Numbered from the stretch's first letter, positions 1 to 6,346 are shown. The stretch is 10,257 nucleotides of DNA from CALRGE01 sp964360635 (GCA_964360635.1 CAYHXO010000025.1:1-10257), one strand, 5' to 3'. Made by a program: numbers and translations. The notes: generated by a model not told the origin, from the letters alone.

Positions 1-46
1 TAGACCCGCAAGGGTCTCCTGGGTTCGAATCCCAGTCCCTCCGCCA
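1..46 (+). tRNA. tRNA-Ser, 3' part only (anticodon outside window)
   Basis: The window opens inside a class II tRNA. A long variable arm is visible as AGACCC-GCAA-GGGTCT (2-17). It is followed by the T arm CTGGG-TTCGAAT-CCCAG (19-35), the acceptor strand TCCCTCC (36-42), discriminator G (43) and an encoded CCA (44-46). A long variable arm restricts the identity to Ser, Leu or bacterial Tyr, and the G73 discriminator points to Ser, since Leu and Tyr normally carry A73. The anticodon lies upstream, so the isoacceptor cannot be read. Confidence 0.88.
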
Positions 47-49
47 TTA

Positions 50-69
50 CTGCACACAGTGCAGCTTTT
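50..69 (+). terminator. Intrinsic terminator of the tRNA-Ser
   Basis: CTGCAC (50-55), loop ACA, GTGCAG (59-64), then CTTTT. The 6-bp stem is perfect and starts three bases after the tRNA CCA. The same design (6-bp stem, 3-nt loop, CTTTT) recurs at 9744-9763. Confidence 0.65.
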
Positions 70-95
70 CGTCTTGGCGTGGCTTTAAGCGATTC

Positions 96-1064
96 CTACC
101 AATACTCAAAACCATCGGGAAAGTGACGAGTCATGCGGGAAACAATCCAATCAAACTCTTGTGCGTTTGAGTCACTTTGCCCCCACATGATATTTTTTTC
201 AAAATTGGGCAATTCTACATGAAGCGTATACAAGGCAGTCTCATTTTGGCACCTATCACGTCCGGAACAGTAGGCTTCTTCCAAAGACTTAAATTCTTCG
301 GAGGAAAAATATTCTACAAAATCAAGCATTTCTTCGTAAGGAAAGGTGAAAGCGGTCGAACGGTCTTCCCCGGTCCCTGTCGTCACATCTGCCTCGGAAG
401 CCCCAGAACCGGAAAGACTAACGGTTATACTCTGCAGTGACCCATTTCTTTGAACCTTCATAGTATAAAGAAGGACAAAGCCTTCCATGTTTTCTTTCAA
501 AACGGCCTCTTCTTGCAGAATTTCTTCATAAATTTGAGAGGACTCTTGGAGGGATTGTTCTTCGGCTTCCGCCGCATTCGTCAAATAAAAAACGACAATC
601 AAGGCAGCAACGACTTGAACAATAATGAGTGAGCCAAATATCATTAGAAGGCAATACTTCAAAGAAAGATTTTTCTTTTTGGCCAGGAGTAGGGCTACGG
701 GTAAAAGGGGAAACGTTATACTCGCAAGCAAAGCATATAGGAAGTAAGCCAAATTTTTTGTGCGTGGTAAAATACAGGCCAGAATAGAAAAACCAGTTGG
801 AAGCGAAAGGAAAATTAGTATCACCGAGTGCATTGCAGTCAACTCTTCAAAATCACGTAAGATCACTATCGTTCCATAGTAAGGGAGAAAATAAAGATAG
901 AAAAACAAAATACCGGTCCCTAAAAATAAAAGTCGATGGAATAGTGAGGAAGGATAACGACTCTCTGCTAAAAAGAATAAAAAACCAAAAATCCCCGTAA
1001 TCAAAACCGACAACAAGGTCATTACGACTAGCTTCTCTGAAACCACTCGAACAAGTTCATCCAT
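96..1064 (-). CDS. Membrane protein of unknown function, five predicted helices and an extracytoplasmic domain
   Basis: 322 residues, not recognised as a named family. Hydrophobic segments at about residues 12-32, 43-63, 78-99, 105-127 and 136-161 predict five membrane helices. They are followed by a highly acidic, probably helical or coiled-coil stretch (164-195) and a soluble C-terminal domain to 322 with a cysteine pair (C266, C272) that could form a disulfide if exported. A short S/G/T-rich linker lies at about 218-236. The positive loop RTK (101-103) and KKKN (129-132) fit cytoplasmic loops, placing the C-terminal domain outside. The ATG at 1064 is 28 nt downstream of the tRNA-Ser(GCU) 3' end on the same strand, with no separate promoter visible, so it is probably co-transcribed with the tRNA. 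A sensor or envelope role is possible, but nothing in the sequence assigns one. Confidence 0.8.
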   Translation of the reverse strand: MDELVRVVSEKLVVMTLLSVLITGIFGFLFFLAESRYPSSLFHRLLFLGTGILFFYLYFLPYYGTIVILRDFEELTAMHSVILIFLSLPTGFSILACILPRTKNLAYFLYALLASITFPLLPVALLLAKKKNLSLKYCLLMIFGSLIIVQVVAALIVVFYLTNAAEAEEQSLQESSQIYEEILQEEAVLKENMEGFVLLYTMKVQRNGSLQSITVSLSGSGASEADVTTGTGEDRSTAFTFPYEEMLDFVEYFSSEEFKSLEEAYCSGRDRCQNETALYTLHVELPNFEKNIMWGQSDSNAQEFDWIVSRMTRHFPDGFEYW

Positions 1065-1092
1065 AAGATAGATCTTGCTACTTTAATATTCT

Positions 1093-1182
1093 TGGCGGAG
1101 AGGGGGGGATTCGAACCCCCGAGGGGTTTAACCCCCTGCCACGTTAGCAGTGTGGTGCCTTCAGCCACTCGGCCACCTCTCC
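1093..1182 (-). tRNA. tRNA-Ser(GCU)
   Basis: Complete 90-nt class II tRNA on the minus strand. The acceptor stem is GGAGAGG/CCTCTCC, with discriminator G and encoded CCA (1093-1095). The D arm is followed by an anticodon loop CTGCTAA, so the anticodon is GCU (complement of 1146-1148), decoding AGC/AGU. The variable arm is AGGGG-TTAAA-CCCCT, and the T arm is GGGGG-TTCGAAT-CCCCC. The innermost anticodon-stem pair looks like A-C instead of a Watson-Crick pair; the other four pairs are sound. It has its own promoter at 1193-1221 and sits 28 nt before the membrane-protein gene. Confidence 0.95.
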
Positions 1183-1192
1183 GTGCCCGCCA

Positions 1193-1221
1193 ATAGTATG
1201 AGTTTGGGGGCTTAAATGCAA
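1193..1221 (-). promoter_or_regulatory. Sigma-70-type promoter of tRNA-Ser(GCU)
   Basis: On the minus strand: -35 TTGCAT (1216-1221), 17-bp spacer, -10 TACTAT (1193-1198), then 10 nt to the tRNA 5' end. Transcription would start at about 1186 with a very short 5' leader for RNase P to remove. Placement and spacing are ideal. The call is by eye. Confidence 0.65.
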
Positions 1222-1228
1222 GGTTTCC

Positions 1229-1257
1229 TTTCCAAACATTAATCCAAGTAGTACATT
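1229..1257 (+). promoter_or_regulatory. Possible promoter of the DUF3761-like gene
   Basis: TTTCCA (1229-1234), 17 bp, TACATT (1252-1257), then 25 nt to the ATG at 1283. Each box matches consensus at four of six positions. It is accepted mainly because the geometry repeats at other genes in this window. It stands back to back with the tRNA promoter at 1193-1221. Confidence 0.35.
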
Positions 1258-1282
1258 TAGCTTTCACTTAACCACCCACAAA

Positions 1283-1504
1283 ATGCACAAAATTATTAAC
1301 CCTGCTCTTCTTTTTATAATGTTAACTGCATTTTCCATATCATTTGCTCGTATGGAGGAATTACGAGAATCATCCTCACTCGCAATGAATTCAACAGATT
1401 ATCAGCCATATGGAGCAACAGCCAAATGTAAAGATTCAACATATAGTTTCAGCAAAACTTTTTCTACATGCATATCTCATGGAGGAGTGGCCGAAAAGCT
1501 ATAA
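1283..1504 (+). CDS. Small secreted DUF3761-like protein
   Basis: 73 residues. Residues 1-22 form a signal peptide (a short basic start, then a hydrophobic core ending FSISFA). The mature part of about 50 residues ends in a block resembling the DUF3761 family: ATAKCKDSTYSFS, then a second cysteine and HGGVAEKL. The family pattern as I know it is A-x-C-x-DG-TYS-S with C and HGGV-W-L near the end. Here C49 and C63 are the two conserved cysteines and H66-G67-G68 the HGG motif. The protein is probably exported and disulfide-bonded; the biochemical function of DUF3761 is not known to me. The gene stands alone on the plus strand between the tRNA promoter and a convergent unknown gene. No Shine-Dalgarno is present before the ATG. 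Confidence 0.75.
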   Translation: MHKIINPALLFIMLTAFSISFARMEELRESSSLAMNSTDYQPYGATAKCKDSTYSFSKTFSTCISHGGVAEKL

Positions 1505-1532
1505 TCGACCACCCCTCAAACATAGAAAAGGT

Positions 1533-1946
1533 TTAATTTGACTTAAGTAAATTAGACATTTCTATCTTTCTGGCCTCAATTGCAACGGCGATCTGTAGTT
1601 TTATGATACTCAGATCACTTCGTTTTTCCTTATTGAGCAAAATAGGTTGAGGAATGACGCACATTTCGATCATTTTAGTTATCAGTTCAAAGTTTTCGGC
1701 GTCAGATCTAAAATCGAGAATTATCTGACTGTAAACTTTAAATTGACCGAAGATATTCAGGCCTATTTCGAGAGACTTCCAAAATTGTTCGGGTGATAAT
1801 GCAGTGCCAATGTCATATGGCATAGAAAAGTAATCGGCGATACCTGACCCTTTAAATTTCTGCAATAAATCTTCAAGCCCATCCCTCGGCTTCAACTTCG
1901 CCTCTGGCGCACCTGAACCTTCAAAAATGTATTTAGGTTTTTCCAT
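1533..1946 (-). CDS. Hypothetical protein (137 aa), second gene of a two-gene operon
   Basis: Not recognised. It starts MEKPKYIFEGSG, has a charged N-terminal third (with two GSG tripeptides) and a mainly helical, hydrophobic-patterned C-terminal half (about 60-137) without a membrane segment or cysteine motif. The upstream gene stops only 4 nt before this ATG, so the two are surely co-transcribed and may be translationally coupled. Both products start with MEK, but I see no further similarity. The bases before the ATG are AATAATTTT, with no Shine-Dalgarno. It could be a partner of the upstream protein; nothing more can be inferred. Confidence 0.7.
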   Translation of the reverse strand: MEKPKYIFEGSGAPEAKLKPRDGLEDLLQKFKGSGIADYFSMPYDIGTALSPEQFWKSLEIGLNIFGQFKVYSQIILDFRSDAENFELITKMIEMCVIPQPILLNKEKRSDLSIIKLQIAVAIEARKIEMSNLLKSN

Positions 1947-1950
1947 AAAA

Positions 1951-2652
1951 TTATTGGTTAAAATTACGAATAAAATTTTCCCATTCGCTTATTATATTGT
2001 AGTCTTCTTCATACTGGTAAAGGTCATAAATCCTGGAAGACGCCCAAATTCCGTATTCGGTTGCGCCGAATTTAGAACCTGAACCAAGTTTCCATTCGCC
2101 GGTATTCCATTTCATACGACCATTCGGGATGTCTTCCATATTGATATCGCCATAAAAAGCCGGACCTTGCTCGGGATTCTCTCCGTTAGCAAAAAAATCA
2201 TCGAGAACTTTATTCATATTAGCTTTGCCTAAAGGTTCTTCGATTTTGTTCATCATCGGGACCGGAGATGAACTTTTTTTGTCGCGATTGGCAATTTCGA
2301 CATCTGCACGCATCGTATTTGGGAATGGTGTATAAAGTCGTGGTGATCTGCGGCCGTTCCAAATTGTATTACCAAGTTCAGCAGGCCAAATGAGTTTATC
2401 TCCACTTGCGATTCCCATAGATGTCGTTAGTACTTTTGGGGCTTTTATAGCATCCACCGATTTCAGCGCCTCATACGCCACGGCATTTCTTAATATAGCT
2501 ATGTCTGCATAGCCTTTTATTAGCATCTCTAACGTAGTATTGTCGCTTGTACGGGGTGCATTATCAAAATCTTGCTTCCCAATCCGGTATTTGACCTCAG
2601 CCTCAGGAGCATTTTTAAGTTGCTCTGTAATAAATAGTTTAAATTTTTCCAT
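1951..2652 (-). CDS. Hypothetical protein (233 aa), first gene of a two-gene operon
   Basis: Not recognised. A soluble, mixed-charge protein without a signal peptide or membrane helix. The N-terminal part (1-75) is helix-rich. The middle (about 80-130) is rich in Gly, Pro and Trp (for example NTIWNGRRSPRLYTPFPNT), and the C-terminal part (150-233) has several W/Y-G turns (GRMKWNTGEWKLGSG). There are no cysteines and no obvious catalytic motif. The chosen ATG at 2652 gives the whole open frame; its upstream sequence is very A+T-rich with TATAAT directly against the ATG and no Shine-Dalgarno. No promoter of the layout seen elsewhere could be placed convincingly. The 1533-1946 gene follows after 4 nt. 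Confidence 0.7.
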   Translation of the reverse strand: MEKFKLFITEQLKNAPEAEVKYRIGKQDFDNAPRTSDNTTLEMLIKGYADIAILRNAVAYEALKSVDAIKAPKVLTTSMGIASGDKLIWPAELGNTIWNGRRSPRLYTPFPNTMRADVEIANRDKKSSSPVPMMNKIEEPLGKANMNKVLDDFFANGENPEQGPAFYGDINMEDIPNGRMKWNTGEWKLGSGSKFGATEYGIWASSRIYDLYQYEEDYNIISEWENFIRNFNQ

Positions 2653-2733
2653 ATTATAAAAATTAAAATTAATAAAAAATCGCTGGCATTTCTGCTTCGA
2701 TGACCAATATGGAAAGTAAAATATAAATACATA

Positions 2734-2760
2734 TAAAAAAATAACCGCAGATAAATGCGG
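2734..2760 (-). terminator. Intrinsic terminator downstream of the 2871-3245 gene
   Basis: On the minus strand: CCGCA, loop TTTATC, TGCGG (2745-2760), followed at once by TTATTTTTTT (down to about 2735). The hairpin is short but GC-rich with a strong U tract. It lies about 110 nt after the stop of the 2871-3245 gene and would separate it from the 1951-2652 operon. The rest of the 218-nt gap (2653-2870) holds no gene that I can support. Confidence 0.65.
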
Positions 2761-2870
2761 CCGGGTGACTCATAAAAAATCACACGCTAGCCGCGCTGAT
2801 TATTATGATGAGATTTTTGCGAGATGTTTTTCATAAACCTCACTATACACGAGTTCTCTAAATTGGCAAG

Positions 2871-3245
2871 TTAAACCCTCGGGTCAAAGTGTATAAACAC
2901 CGACTGGTCACTTTTATATGGCACTCCACCGTGTTTTCCAAATCTTATACCTGTTTCCGGATGCTTCAATCCTAATCTATGATTCAAAGATGCAACTTTT
3001 CCCCATAATAATAGCCTCACATCTCTTGCAACTGCTTCACTTGTAAAAGTTATTCCGCCTCCTTCAATGTGCAATAGTAACTCCAAAATTTCATCTCTGG
3101 TTTCTGCGCTAACATTCTCAACCGAGCCTTTGGCATGTTTGTCTACGGCCTTCTTTATTCTACGGTTATACTCACGCTCCGGAGTTCTAAAAAATACTTG
3201 TTCATTGCTACTTGATGTCTCGGTAGTCTTCTCTTCGTCTAACAT
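2871..3245 (-). CDS. Hypothetical protein (124 aa)
   Basis: Not recognised. A Ser/Thr/Glu-rich N-terminal tail (1-22) is followed by a basic helix (REYNRRIKKAVDKHAKG, about 24-40), a helical acidic segment (ETRDEILELLLHIEGGG, about 48-64), and a segment VARDVRLLLWGKVASLNHRLG. The end is His/Gly-rich (KHPETGIRFGKHGGVPY, FIHFDPRV). The basic helix and helical middle would suit a nucleic-acid-binding protein, but no helix-turn-helix can be claimed. ATG at 3245 is supported by a promoter at 3268-3296. The gene is transcribed divergently from the 3362-3868 gene and is closed by the terminator at 2734-2760. Confidence 0.7.
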   Translation of the reverse strand: MLDEEKTTETSSSNEQVFFRTPEREYNRRIKKAVDKHAKGSVENVSAETRDEILELLLHIEGGGITFTSEAVARDVRLLLWGKVASLNHRLGLKHPETGIRFGKHGGVPYKSDQSVFIHFDPRV

Positions 3246-3267
3246 AAAATTTACTTAATTTGGCGGA

Positions 3268-3296
3268 ATCTTACTCTCACTCAAAGTCCTGAACAA
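3268..3296 (-). promoter_or_regulatory. Promoter of the 2871-3245 gene
   Basis: On the minus strand: TTGTTC (3291-3296), 17-bp spacer, TAAGAT (3268-3273), then 22 nt to the ATG at 3245. No Shine-Dalgarno lies in the short leader. Confidence 0.5.
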
Positions 3297-3312
3297 GCCC
3301 GAGGCCATCGGT

Positions 3313-3341
3313 TTGACAGTTGGACTAAAGTAGTTTACACT
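3313..3341 (+). promoter_or_regulatory. Promoter of the 3362-3868 gene
   Basis: Consensus -35 TTGACA (3313-3318), 17-bp spacer, TACACT (3336-3341), then 20 nt to the ATG at 3362. The leader is A+T-rich and lacks a Shine-Dalgarno. Back to back with the promoter at 3268-3296. Confidence 0.65.
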
Positions 3342-3361
3342 CGCAACTCATAATAATTTTT

Positions 3362-3868
3362 ATGCAAGAACAGGATTTCAGAGAGGATGACGGAATAGAT
3401 CAGCTCGTATCTAATAGTATTATTGAAACATCACCTGATTTAAGCGACAGATCTCAGGAAATTATTTATGCAACAACTTTAATGGATGGACGAATAATAT
3501 CGATTTATGGCCCACAGATTTCAAAATTTATAGATAAAGGCGCGGTTATCATGAAAGGGAAATGCCAATTAAAAGATGGCACCATTGGCAATATTCAAAT
3601 TATAACAGACGACAAAGGCGATAACATAACTATTCACTCAGACTTAAGAGGTAAACATCCTGCTGATGAAGTTAGTGATGAAAAATGGAAGGAACAAATT
3701 AGACAAACAGAACTTGTAGATGCACCTATCGAAATTATGGAGGCCATCGGCGAGCTTGCTGATGATTTCTTAAATAAAATCAAAGACTTAGTGAATCTAA
3801 TAAAAAAGATTAAAGAAGAAATCATGCAGCAAATTACATCTTTGCGAGAACCGGAATCCCAAGAATAG
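3362..3868 (+). CDS. Hypothetical protein (168 aa) with C-terminal coiled coil
   Basis: Not recognised. A flexible acidic N-terminus (1-30) precedes a beta-rich middle with repeated G-turns (about 33-95: TTLMDGRIISIYG, KGKCQLKDGTIGN, DDKGDNITIHSDLRG). An amphipathic, lysine-rich helix follows (about 120-160: DDFLNKIKDLVNLIKKIKEE) that is likely a coiled coil or oligomerisation segment. One cysteine, no signal peptide and no membrane helix are visible. A strong promoter with a consensus -35 box at 3313-3341 supports it. Its last 35 nt overlap the 3' end of argS on the other strand. Function unknown. Confidence 0.72.
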   Translation: MQEQDFREDDGIDQLVSNSIIETSPDLSDRSQEIIYATTLMDGRIISIYGPQISKFIDKGAVIMKGKCQLKDGTIGNIQIITDDKGDNITIHSDLRGKHPADEVSDEKWKEQIRQTELVDAPIEIMEAIGELADDFLNKIKDLVNLIKKIKEEIMQQITSLREPESQE

Positions 3869-5528
3869 TCAGGCCGGTTTTAAGCTCGTGCATGAACGCT
3901 CGCACTAGCCCAAGCCGATTTCGATCGTCCCCAACCCTGCATTTGCCATAAAAGTGATTGAAGCTCTGGCAAAGTTCATACAGAAAAGTTGCAATAATAT
4001 GTGGCTTTCTTTCATTTAAGGCAGCTTCCAAAACTTCTGGAAATTTTAACATTTGCCTTACTAAATCTATTTCGAGTGGATCACTCAATCTCGGCATTCC
4101 GGTTAATTCCACACCCGCCTTTTCGAGAATCGAATTTGCACGTGCATAAGAATACAAAAGATAAGGTGCAGAATTTCCTTCAAGCGTTATCATTTTGTCC
4201 CAGTCAAAAATCAGATTTTTAACGCGGTCTTGCGAAAGAATTCCATACTTTATTGAAGCAATTCCGACAATTTCTTTAACTCGCGCAAGTTCTTCACGCG
4301 GCATTTCACCGGCCTTCGCTGCCGACAAAACACCGGCACGTTTCACAGCTTCTTCAAGTAAATCATCCACCAAAATCACATTACCTTTTCGGCTACTCAT
4401 TGCCGCATCTGCAAAGCTCATTCGTCCAAATGAAATGTGCTCAAGTTTGCTATCCTCAACATAGCCAAGCGCTTTTGAAATCGCGAAATCCTGCTCGAAA
4501 TGTAAACTTTGTGCAACGTCCACAACATACAAAATTGAAGCAGGATGCCAAGTTTCAACTCGATATTTCACGGTCGCAACATCTCGAGTTAGATAGAGTG
4601 TTGTGCCATCACTTTTCTGAATCAGCGCAGGCACTTTGTCTCCACCCATATTATAAATCAACGCGCCACCTTCTCCTTCAACAAAGAGTCCACGTTTCTT
4701 CCCATCTTCCAAAATTTCATCAGCCATTTTCAGATAAAAACTCTCACCCATAATGTGGTCAAAGTGGACGCCTAGTCTAACAAAAATCTTAGTTAAATCC
4801 TCAAGGCTTTCCTTAACCATCCAATTCCACATCGCCATTCGAAGTTCATCGCCGTCTTCAAGTGCTTTGAAAATCTTCCTGGCCTCATTTTCAAGTTCAG
4901 GATTTTTCTCCGCCTCAGTATTAAATTTCACATAAAGTCGCAAAAATTCCGCATTCGGATTTCGCTCAATATCACTTCTATCGCCCCAAGTTTCCACTGC
5001 ATAAATCAGCTTACCAAAATGCGTTCCCCAATCCCCGAGATGATTAATTCGAATCACTTCATAGCCCATAAATTCATATAAATCTGAAAGTGACTGCCCC
5101 AAAATTGTGGTAATCAAATGATGAACTTGCATCGCCTTCGCCGCATTTGTTCCGCTATATTCAATAATCACTGGCTTGTCGCTCACATGCCCCTCCACAG
5201 AAAATCCACCCTCAAGTTGCTTCAACTCCTCCTCCAAAAAATCTTTACTAAGTTTCAAATTTATAAAACCGGGCCGCGCAAATTCTACAGAATCATAGCG
5301 ATAATCTTTCGGCAATTTTTCAATAATCGCCAACGCGATATCTTGAGGATTTTTCCCGAGAATTTTACTAAGTCGAAGTGGCGCAGGACAAGCATAATCA
5401 CCGTGCATCGTATCAGCTGGTTTTTCTAAAGTCACAAATTTCAAAACTTGTTCTGGAGAAAGTTCAGGAAAAGCCGCCATAGCCGCCGCTTCAAATAGTT
5501 TTCCCAATTCTCGAGATAAAATTTTCAT
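3834..5528 (-). CDS. argS: Arginyl-tRNA synthetase
   Basis: Class I synthetase charging tRNA-Arg in the cytoplasm; 564 residues, normal for the family. The N-terminal Add-1-like domain spans about 1-100. The catalytic core starts at about 118 with a block aligning to the ArgRS signature region (IEYSGTNAAK...HLITTILGQ...NHLGDWGTHFGKL). The KMSKS-equivalent loop is MSSRKGN (377-383). The DALR anticodon-binding domain covers about 440-564, and the protein ends IPVLAKM, typical of ArgRS. Oddity: the HIGH position reads QVHH (134-137), so the first histidine is Gln and the glycine is His. The N-A-K preceding it and the L-G-D-W-G after it are like the eukaryotic-type ArgRS subgroup. The ATG at 5528 is 15 nt after the RelE-like gene; there is no Shine-Dalgarno. 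The 3' end overlaps the convergent 3362-3868 gene. Confidence 0.95.
   Translation of the reverse strand: MKILSRELGKLFEAAAMAAFPELSPEQVLKFVTLEKPADTMHGDYACPAPLRLSKILGKNPQDIALAIIEKLPKDYRYDSVEFARPGFINLKLSKDFLEEELKQLEGGFSVEGHVSDKPVIIEYSGTNAAKAMQVHHLITTILGQSLSDLYEFMGYEVIRINHLGDWGTHFGKLIYAVETWGDRSDIERNPNAEFLRLYVKFNTEAEKNPELENEARKIFKALEDGDELRMAMWNWMVKESLEDLTKIFVRLGVHFDHIMGESFYLKMADEILEDGKKRGLFVEGEGGALIYNMGGDKVPALIQKSDGTTLYLTRDVATVKYRVETWHPASILYVVDVAQSLHFEQDFAISKALGYVEDSKLEHISFGRMSFADAAMSSRKGNVILVDDLLEEAVKRAGVLSAAKAGEMPREELARVKEIVGIASIKYGILSQDRVKNLIFDWDKMITLEGNSAPYLLYSYARANSILEKAGVELTGMPRLSDPLEIDLVRQMLKFPEVLEAALNERKPHIIATFLYELCQSFNHFYGKCRVGDDRNRLGLVRAFMHELKTGLTILGIPVLAKM
3849..3883 (+). terminator. Possible terminator of the 3362-3868 gene, inside the argS 3' end
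   Basis: AACCGG (3849-3854) can pair with CCGGTT (3874-3879) across a 19-nt loop, followed by TTAAG. The stem is perfect but the loop is long and the U tract is short and partly in the stem, so this is only a candidate. Confidence 0.3.
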
Positions 5529-5543
5529 GCGCGCATTCTAACA

Positions 5544-5792
5544 CTAAATATCTTTGTAGGCATCTTTTCTAAAAGCAATGTTTGAAATCACACCGACGCC
5601 TTTCTTTTCATCCATGTAGAAAATTATTCGTACGCTACCGAATCGCACACGGAAATAATTTTTATAATTTTTTAAAGGTTTAATATCAAGACCATCAAAA
5701 TTTAAATTACTTATTTTCGGCAAAATTTCCAAAAAAATATGATTTCTCTGTTTCTTATTCAACTTCTCTAAAAATTTTGAAATTCTATCCAT
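5544..5792 (-). CDS. RelE/ParE-superfamily toxin
   Basis: 82 residues, typical for the family. The pattern is that of RelE-like toxins: two N-terminal helices (about 1-30), then GLDIKPLKNYKNYFRVRFG (residues 34-52), RIIFYMDE, and a C-terminal VGVISNIAFRKDAYKDI. In the family the G-D-x-x-x-L-K/RVRxGxxRIIF block and the terminal R-x-x-x-Y are the hallmarks. Known RelE members cleave mRNA on the ribosome; ParE members poison gyrase. The R-x-x-x-Y end favours the RelE type, but I infer the activity from family resemblance only. The start ATG overlaps the last codons and stop of the antitoxin gene by 8 nt (translational coupling). argS begins 15 nt after its stop. Confidence 0.88.
   Translation of the reverse strand: MDRISKFLEKLNKKQRNHIFLEILPKISNLNFDGLDIKPLKNYKNYFRVRFGSVRIIFYMDEKKGVGVISNIAFRKDAYKDI
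5550..5578 (-). promoter_or_regulatory. Possible argS promoter inside the toxin gene
   Basis: On the minus strand: TTGCTT (5573-5578), 17 bp, AAAGAT (5550-5555), then 21 nt to the argS ATG. The -10 box lacks the first T. If real, it gives argS expression independent of the autoregulated toxin-antitoxin promoter. Confidence 0.35.
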
Positions 5793-6051
5793 CGATCTCT
5801 TTAATCTTATCCATTAAAACTTTAGGGTCTATACCTCTAGGGAAAAATAAGCCAAATTCTTTTTCATTTTCATATTCCATAACCTCAGCAGAACTAATTG
5901 GCTTTATCAACAGTCCTTCTTCAGATTCTTCAGCTAAGAATGATTTTGTGGCAAATTTTTCACGCCAAGATTTTGGCAAGGTTATTTGTCCACTATTGAA
6001 CATTTTCAAAGTATGTAATTTCATTAAATTAGTTAAATTCATAGATTTCAT
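5785..6051 (-). CDS. AbrB/SpoVT-MazE-type antitoxin
   Basis: 88 residues from the ATG at 6051. The centre is a swapped-hairpin AbrB domain: KMFNSGQITLPKSWREKF, then LAEESEEGLLIKPI, followed by an acidic C-terminal tail that would bind the toxin. Such proteins dimerise, bind DNA, repress their own operon and neutralise the partner toxin. The pair overlaps by 8 nt, antitoxin first, the usual order. Start choice: ATG at 6051 lies 23 nt after a TATATT -10 candidate, the same distance as at other genes here. ATG at 6042 and 6024 (MKLHTLK, closest to typical homologue starts) are alternatives. A TTG at 6084 lies in the promoter and is unlikely. Confidence 0.87.
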   Translation of the reverse strand: MKSMNLTNLMKLHTLKMFNSGQITLPKSWREKFATKSFLAEESEEGLLIKPISSAEVMEYENEKEFGLFFPRGIDPKVLMDKIKEIDG

Positions 6052-6055
6052 TAAA

Positions 6056-6084
6056 ATTATATTATGTAAATAATAATATAGCAA
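6056..6084 (-). promoter_or_regulatory. Toxin-antitoxin promoter with inverted-repeat operator
   Basis: A perfect 8-bp inverted repeat TATATTAT (6058-6065), spacer GTAAATA, ATAATATA (6073-6080) sits in the promoter. Two readings of the promoter exist on the minus strand. TTGCTA (6079-6084)-17 bp-TATAAT (6056-6061) has the better boxes but would start transcription at or inside the 6051 ATG. TATATT (6075-6080) has a poor -35 but leaves 23 nt to that ATG. In either case the repeat overlaps polymerase contacts, as expected for an operator bound by the AbrB-type antitoxin. Confidence 0.5.
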
Positions 6085-6112
6085 GGTGCTACAGGCGAAT
6101 TAATTTGCCGTG

Positions 6113-6133
6113 CAACAGGTTAAAAACCTGTTG
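6113..6133. repeat. Perfect 9-bp inverted repeat with 3-nt loop
   Basis: CAACAGGTT (6113-6121), AAA, AACCTGTTG (6125-6133). No U tract follows on the plus side, and on the minus side it runs into the toxin-antitoxin upstream region without one, so it is not an ordinary intrinsic terminator. It may belong to the IS30 remnant or be an operator. The surrounding stretch 6085-6196 shows no gene that I can support. Confidence 0.6.
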
Positions 6134-6196
6134 TCAGAGCATTGACAACACTCGTCACTCAAACATTCATAATCTCCAACACCTAAAGTTTTGCAA

Positions 6197-6346
6197 GAAT
6201 GGCCGCAATTCTTTCCGAAGAAGGCCAACTTCAATCTGGTAACTCAAAATGAAGTTGATAAAGCTTCGCAATTAATTAATAATCGTCCACGCAAACGCTT
6301 GGCTTACTCTTCACCTTTTGAAGTCTTCAAGTGCGATTCGGACTAG
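6197..6346 (+). pseudogene. IS30-family transposase, C-terminal remnant
   Basis: An open stretch of 49 codons ending in TAG (6344-6346) reads FFPKKANFNLVTQNEV, then DKASQLINNRPRKRLAYSSP, then FEVFKCDSD. This is the C-terminal end of an IS30-type DDE transposase, where the family has (N)GLIRxFFPKGTDF...V...INNRPRKxLxYxTPxEVF. The catalytic glutamate helix region and everything upstream is missing. Just before, AATGGCCGC could encode the NGR of the family's NGxIRQFFP in another frame, suggesting a small deletion or frameshift at about 6200-6208. Intact elements are about 1 kb, so this is a scar, not an active element. The IS30 right inverted repeat usually overlaps the gene end, so GTGCGATTCGGACTAGAATT (6331-6350) is its probable remnant. 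The reading frame of the next gene continues in phase from the TAG. Confidence 0.85.

Noticed and set aside
1028..1267. 79-residue open frame on the minus strand across the tRNA.
   Set aside because: It runs through the complete tRNA-Ser(GCU) and its promoter, so it is a chance frame.
1481..1520. Imperfect inverted repeat (GAGGAGTGG ... CCACCCCTC) at the end of the DUF3761-like gene as a terminator.
   Set aside because: One mismatch in the stem, an 18-nt loop and no U tract on either strand.
2771..2805. Possible second terminator on the minus strand (GC-rich GCGCGGCTAGCG followed by TTTTTT).
   Set aside because: No stem longer than three or four pairs can be drawn; the hairpin at 2734-2760 is clearly better.
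3260..3267. TTGGCGGA repeats the 8 bases at the 3' end of tRNA-Ser(GCU) (1092-1099), which could mark an integrated element between 1093 and 3267.
   Set aside because: Eight bases is too short, there is no integrase gene between the copies, and the intervening genes give no other sign of a mobile element.
3958..5429. Several plus-strand open frames of 60-117 codons opposite argS.
   Set aside because: They are complementary shadows of the argS reading frame, overlap one another and have no recognisable protein features.
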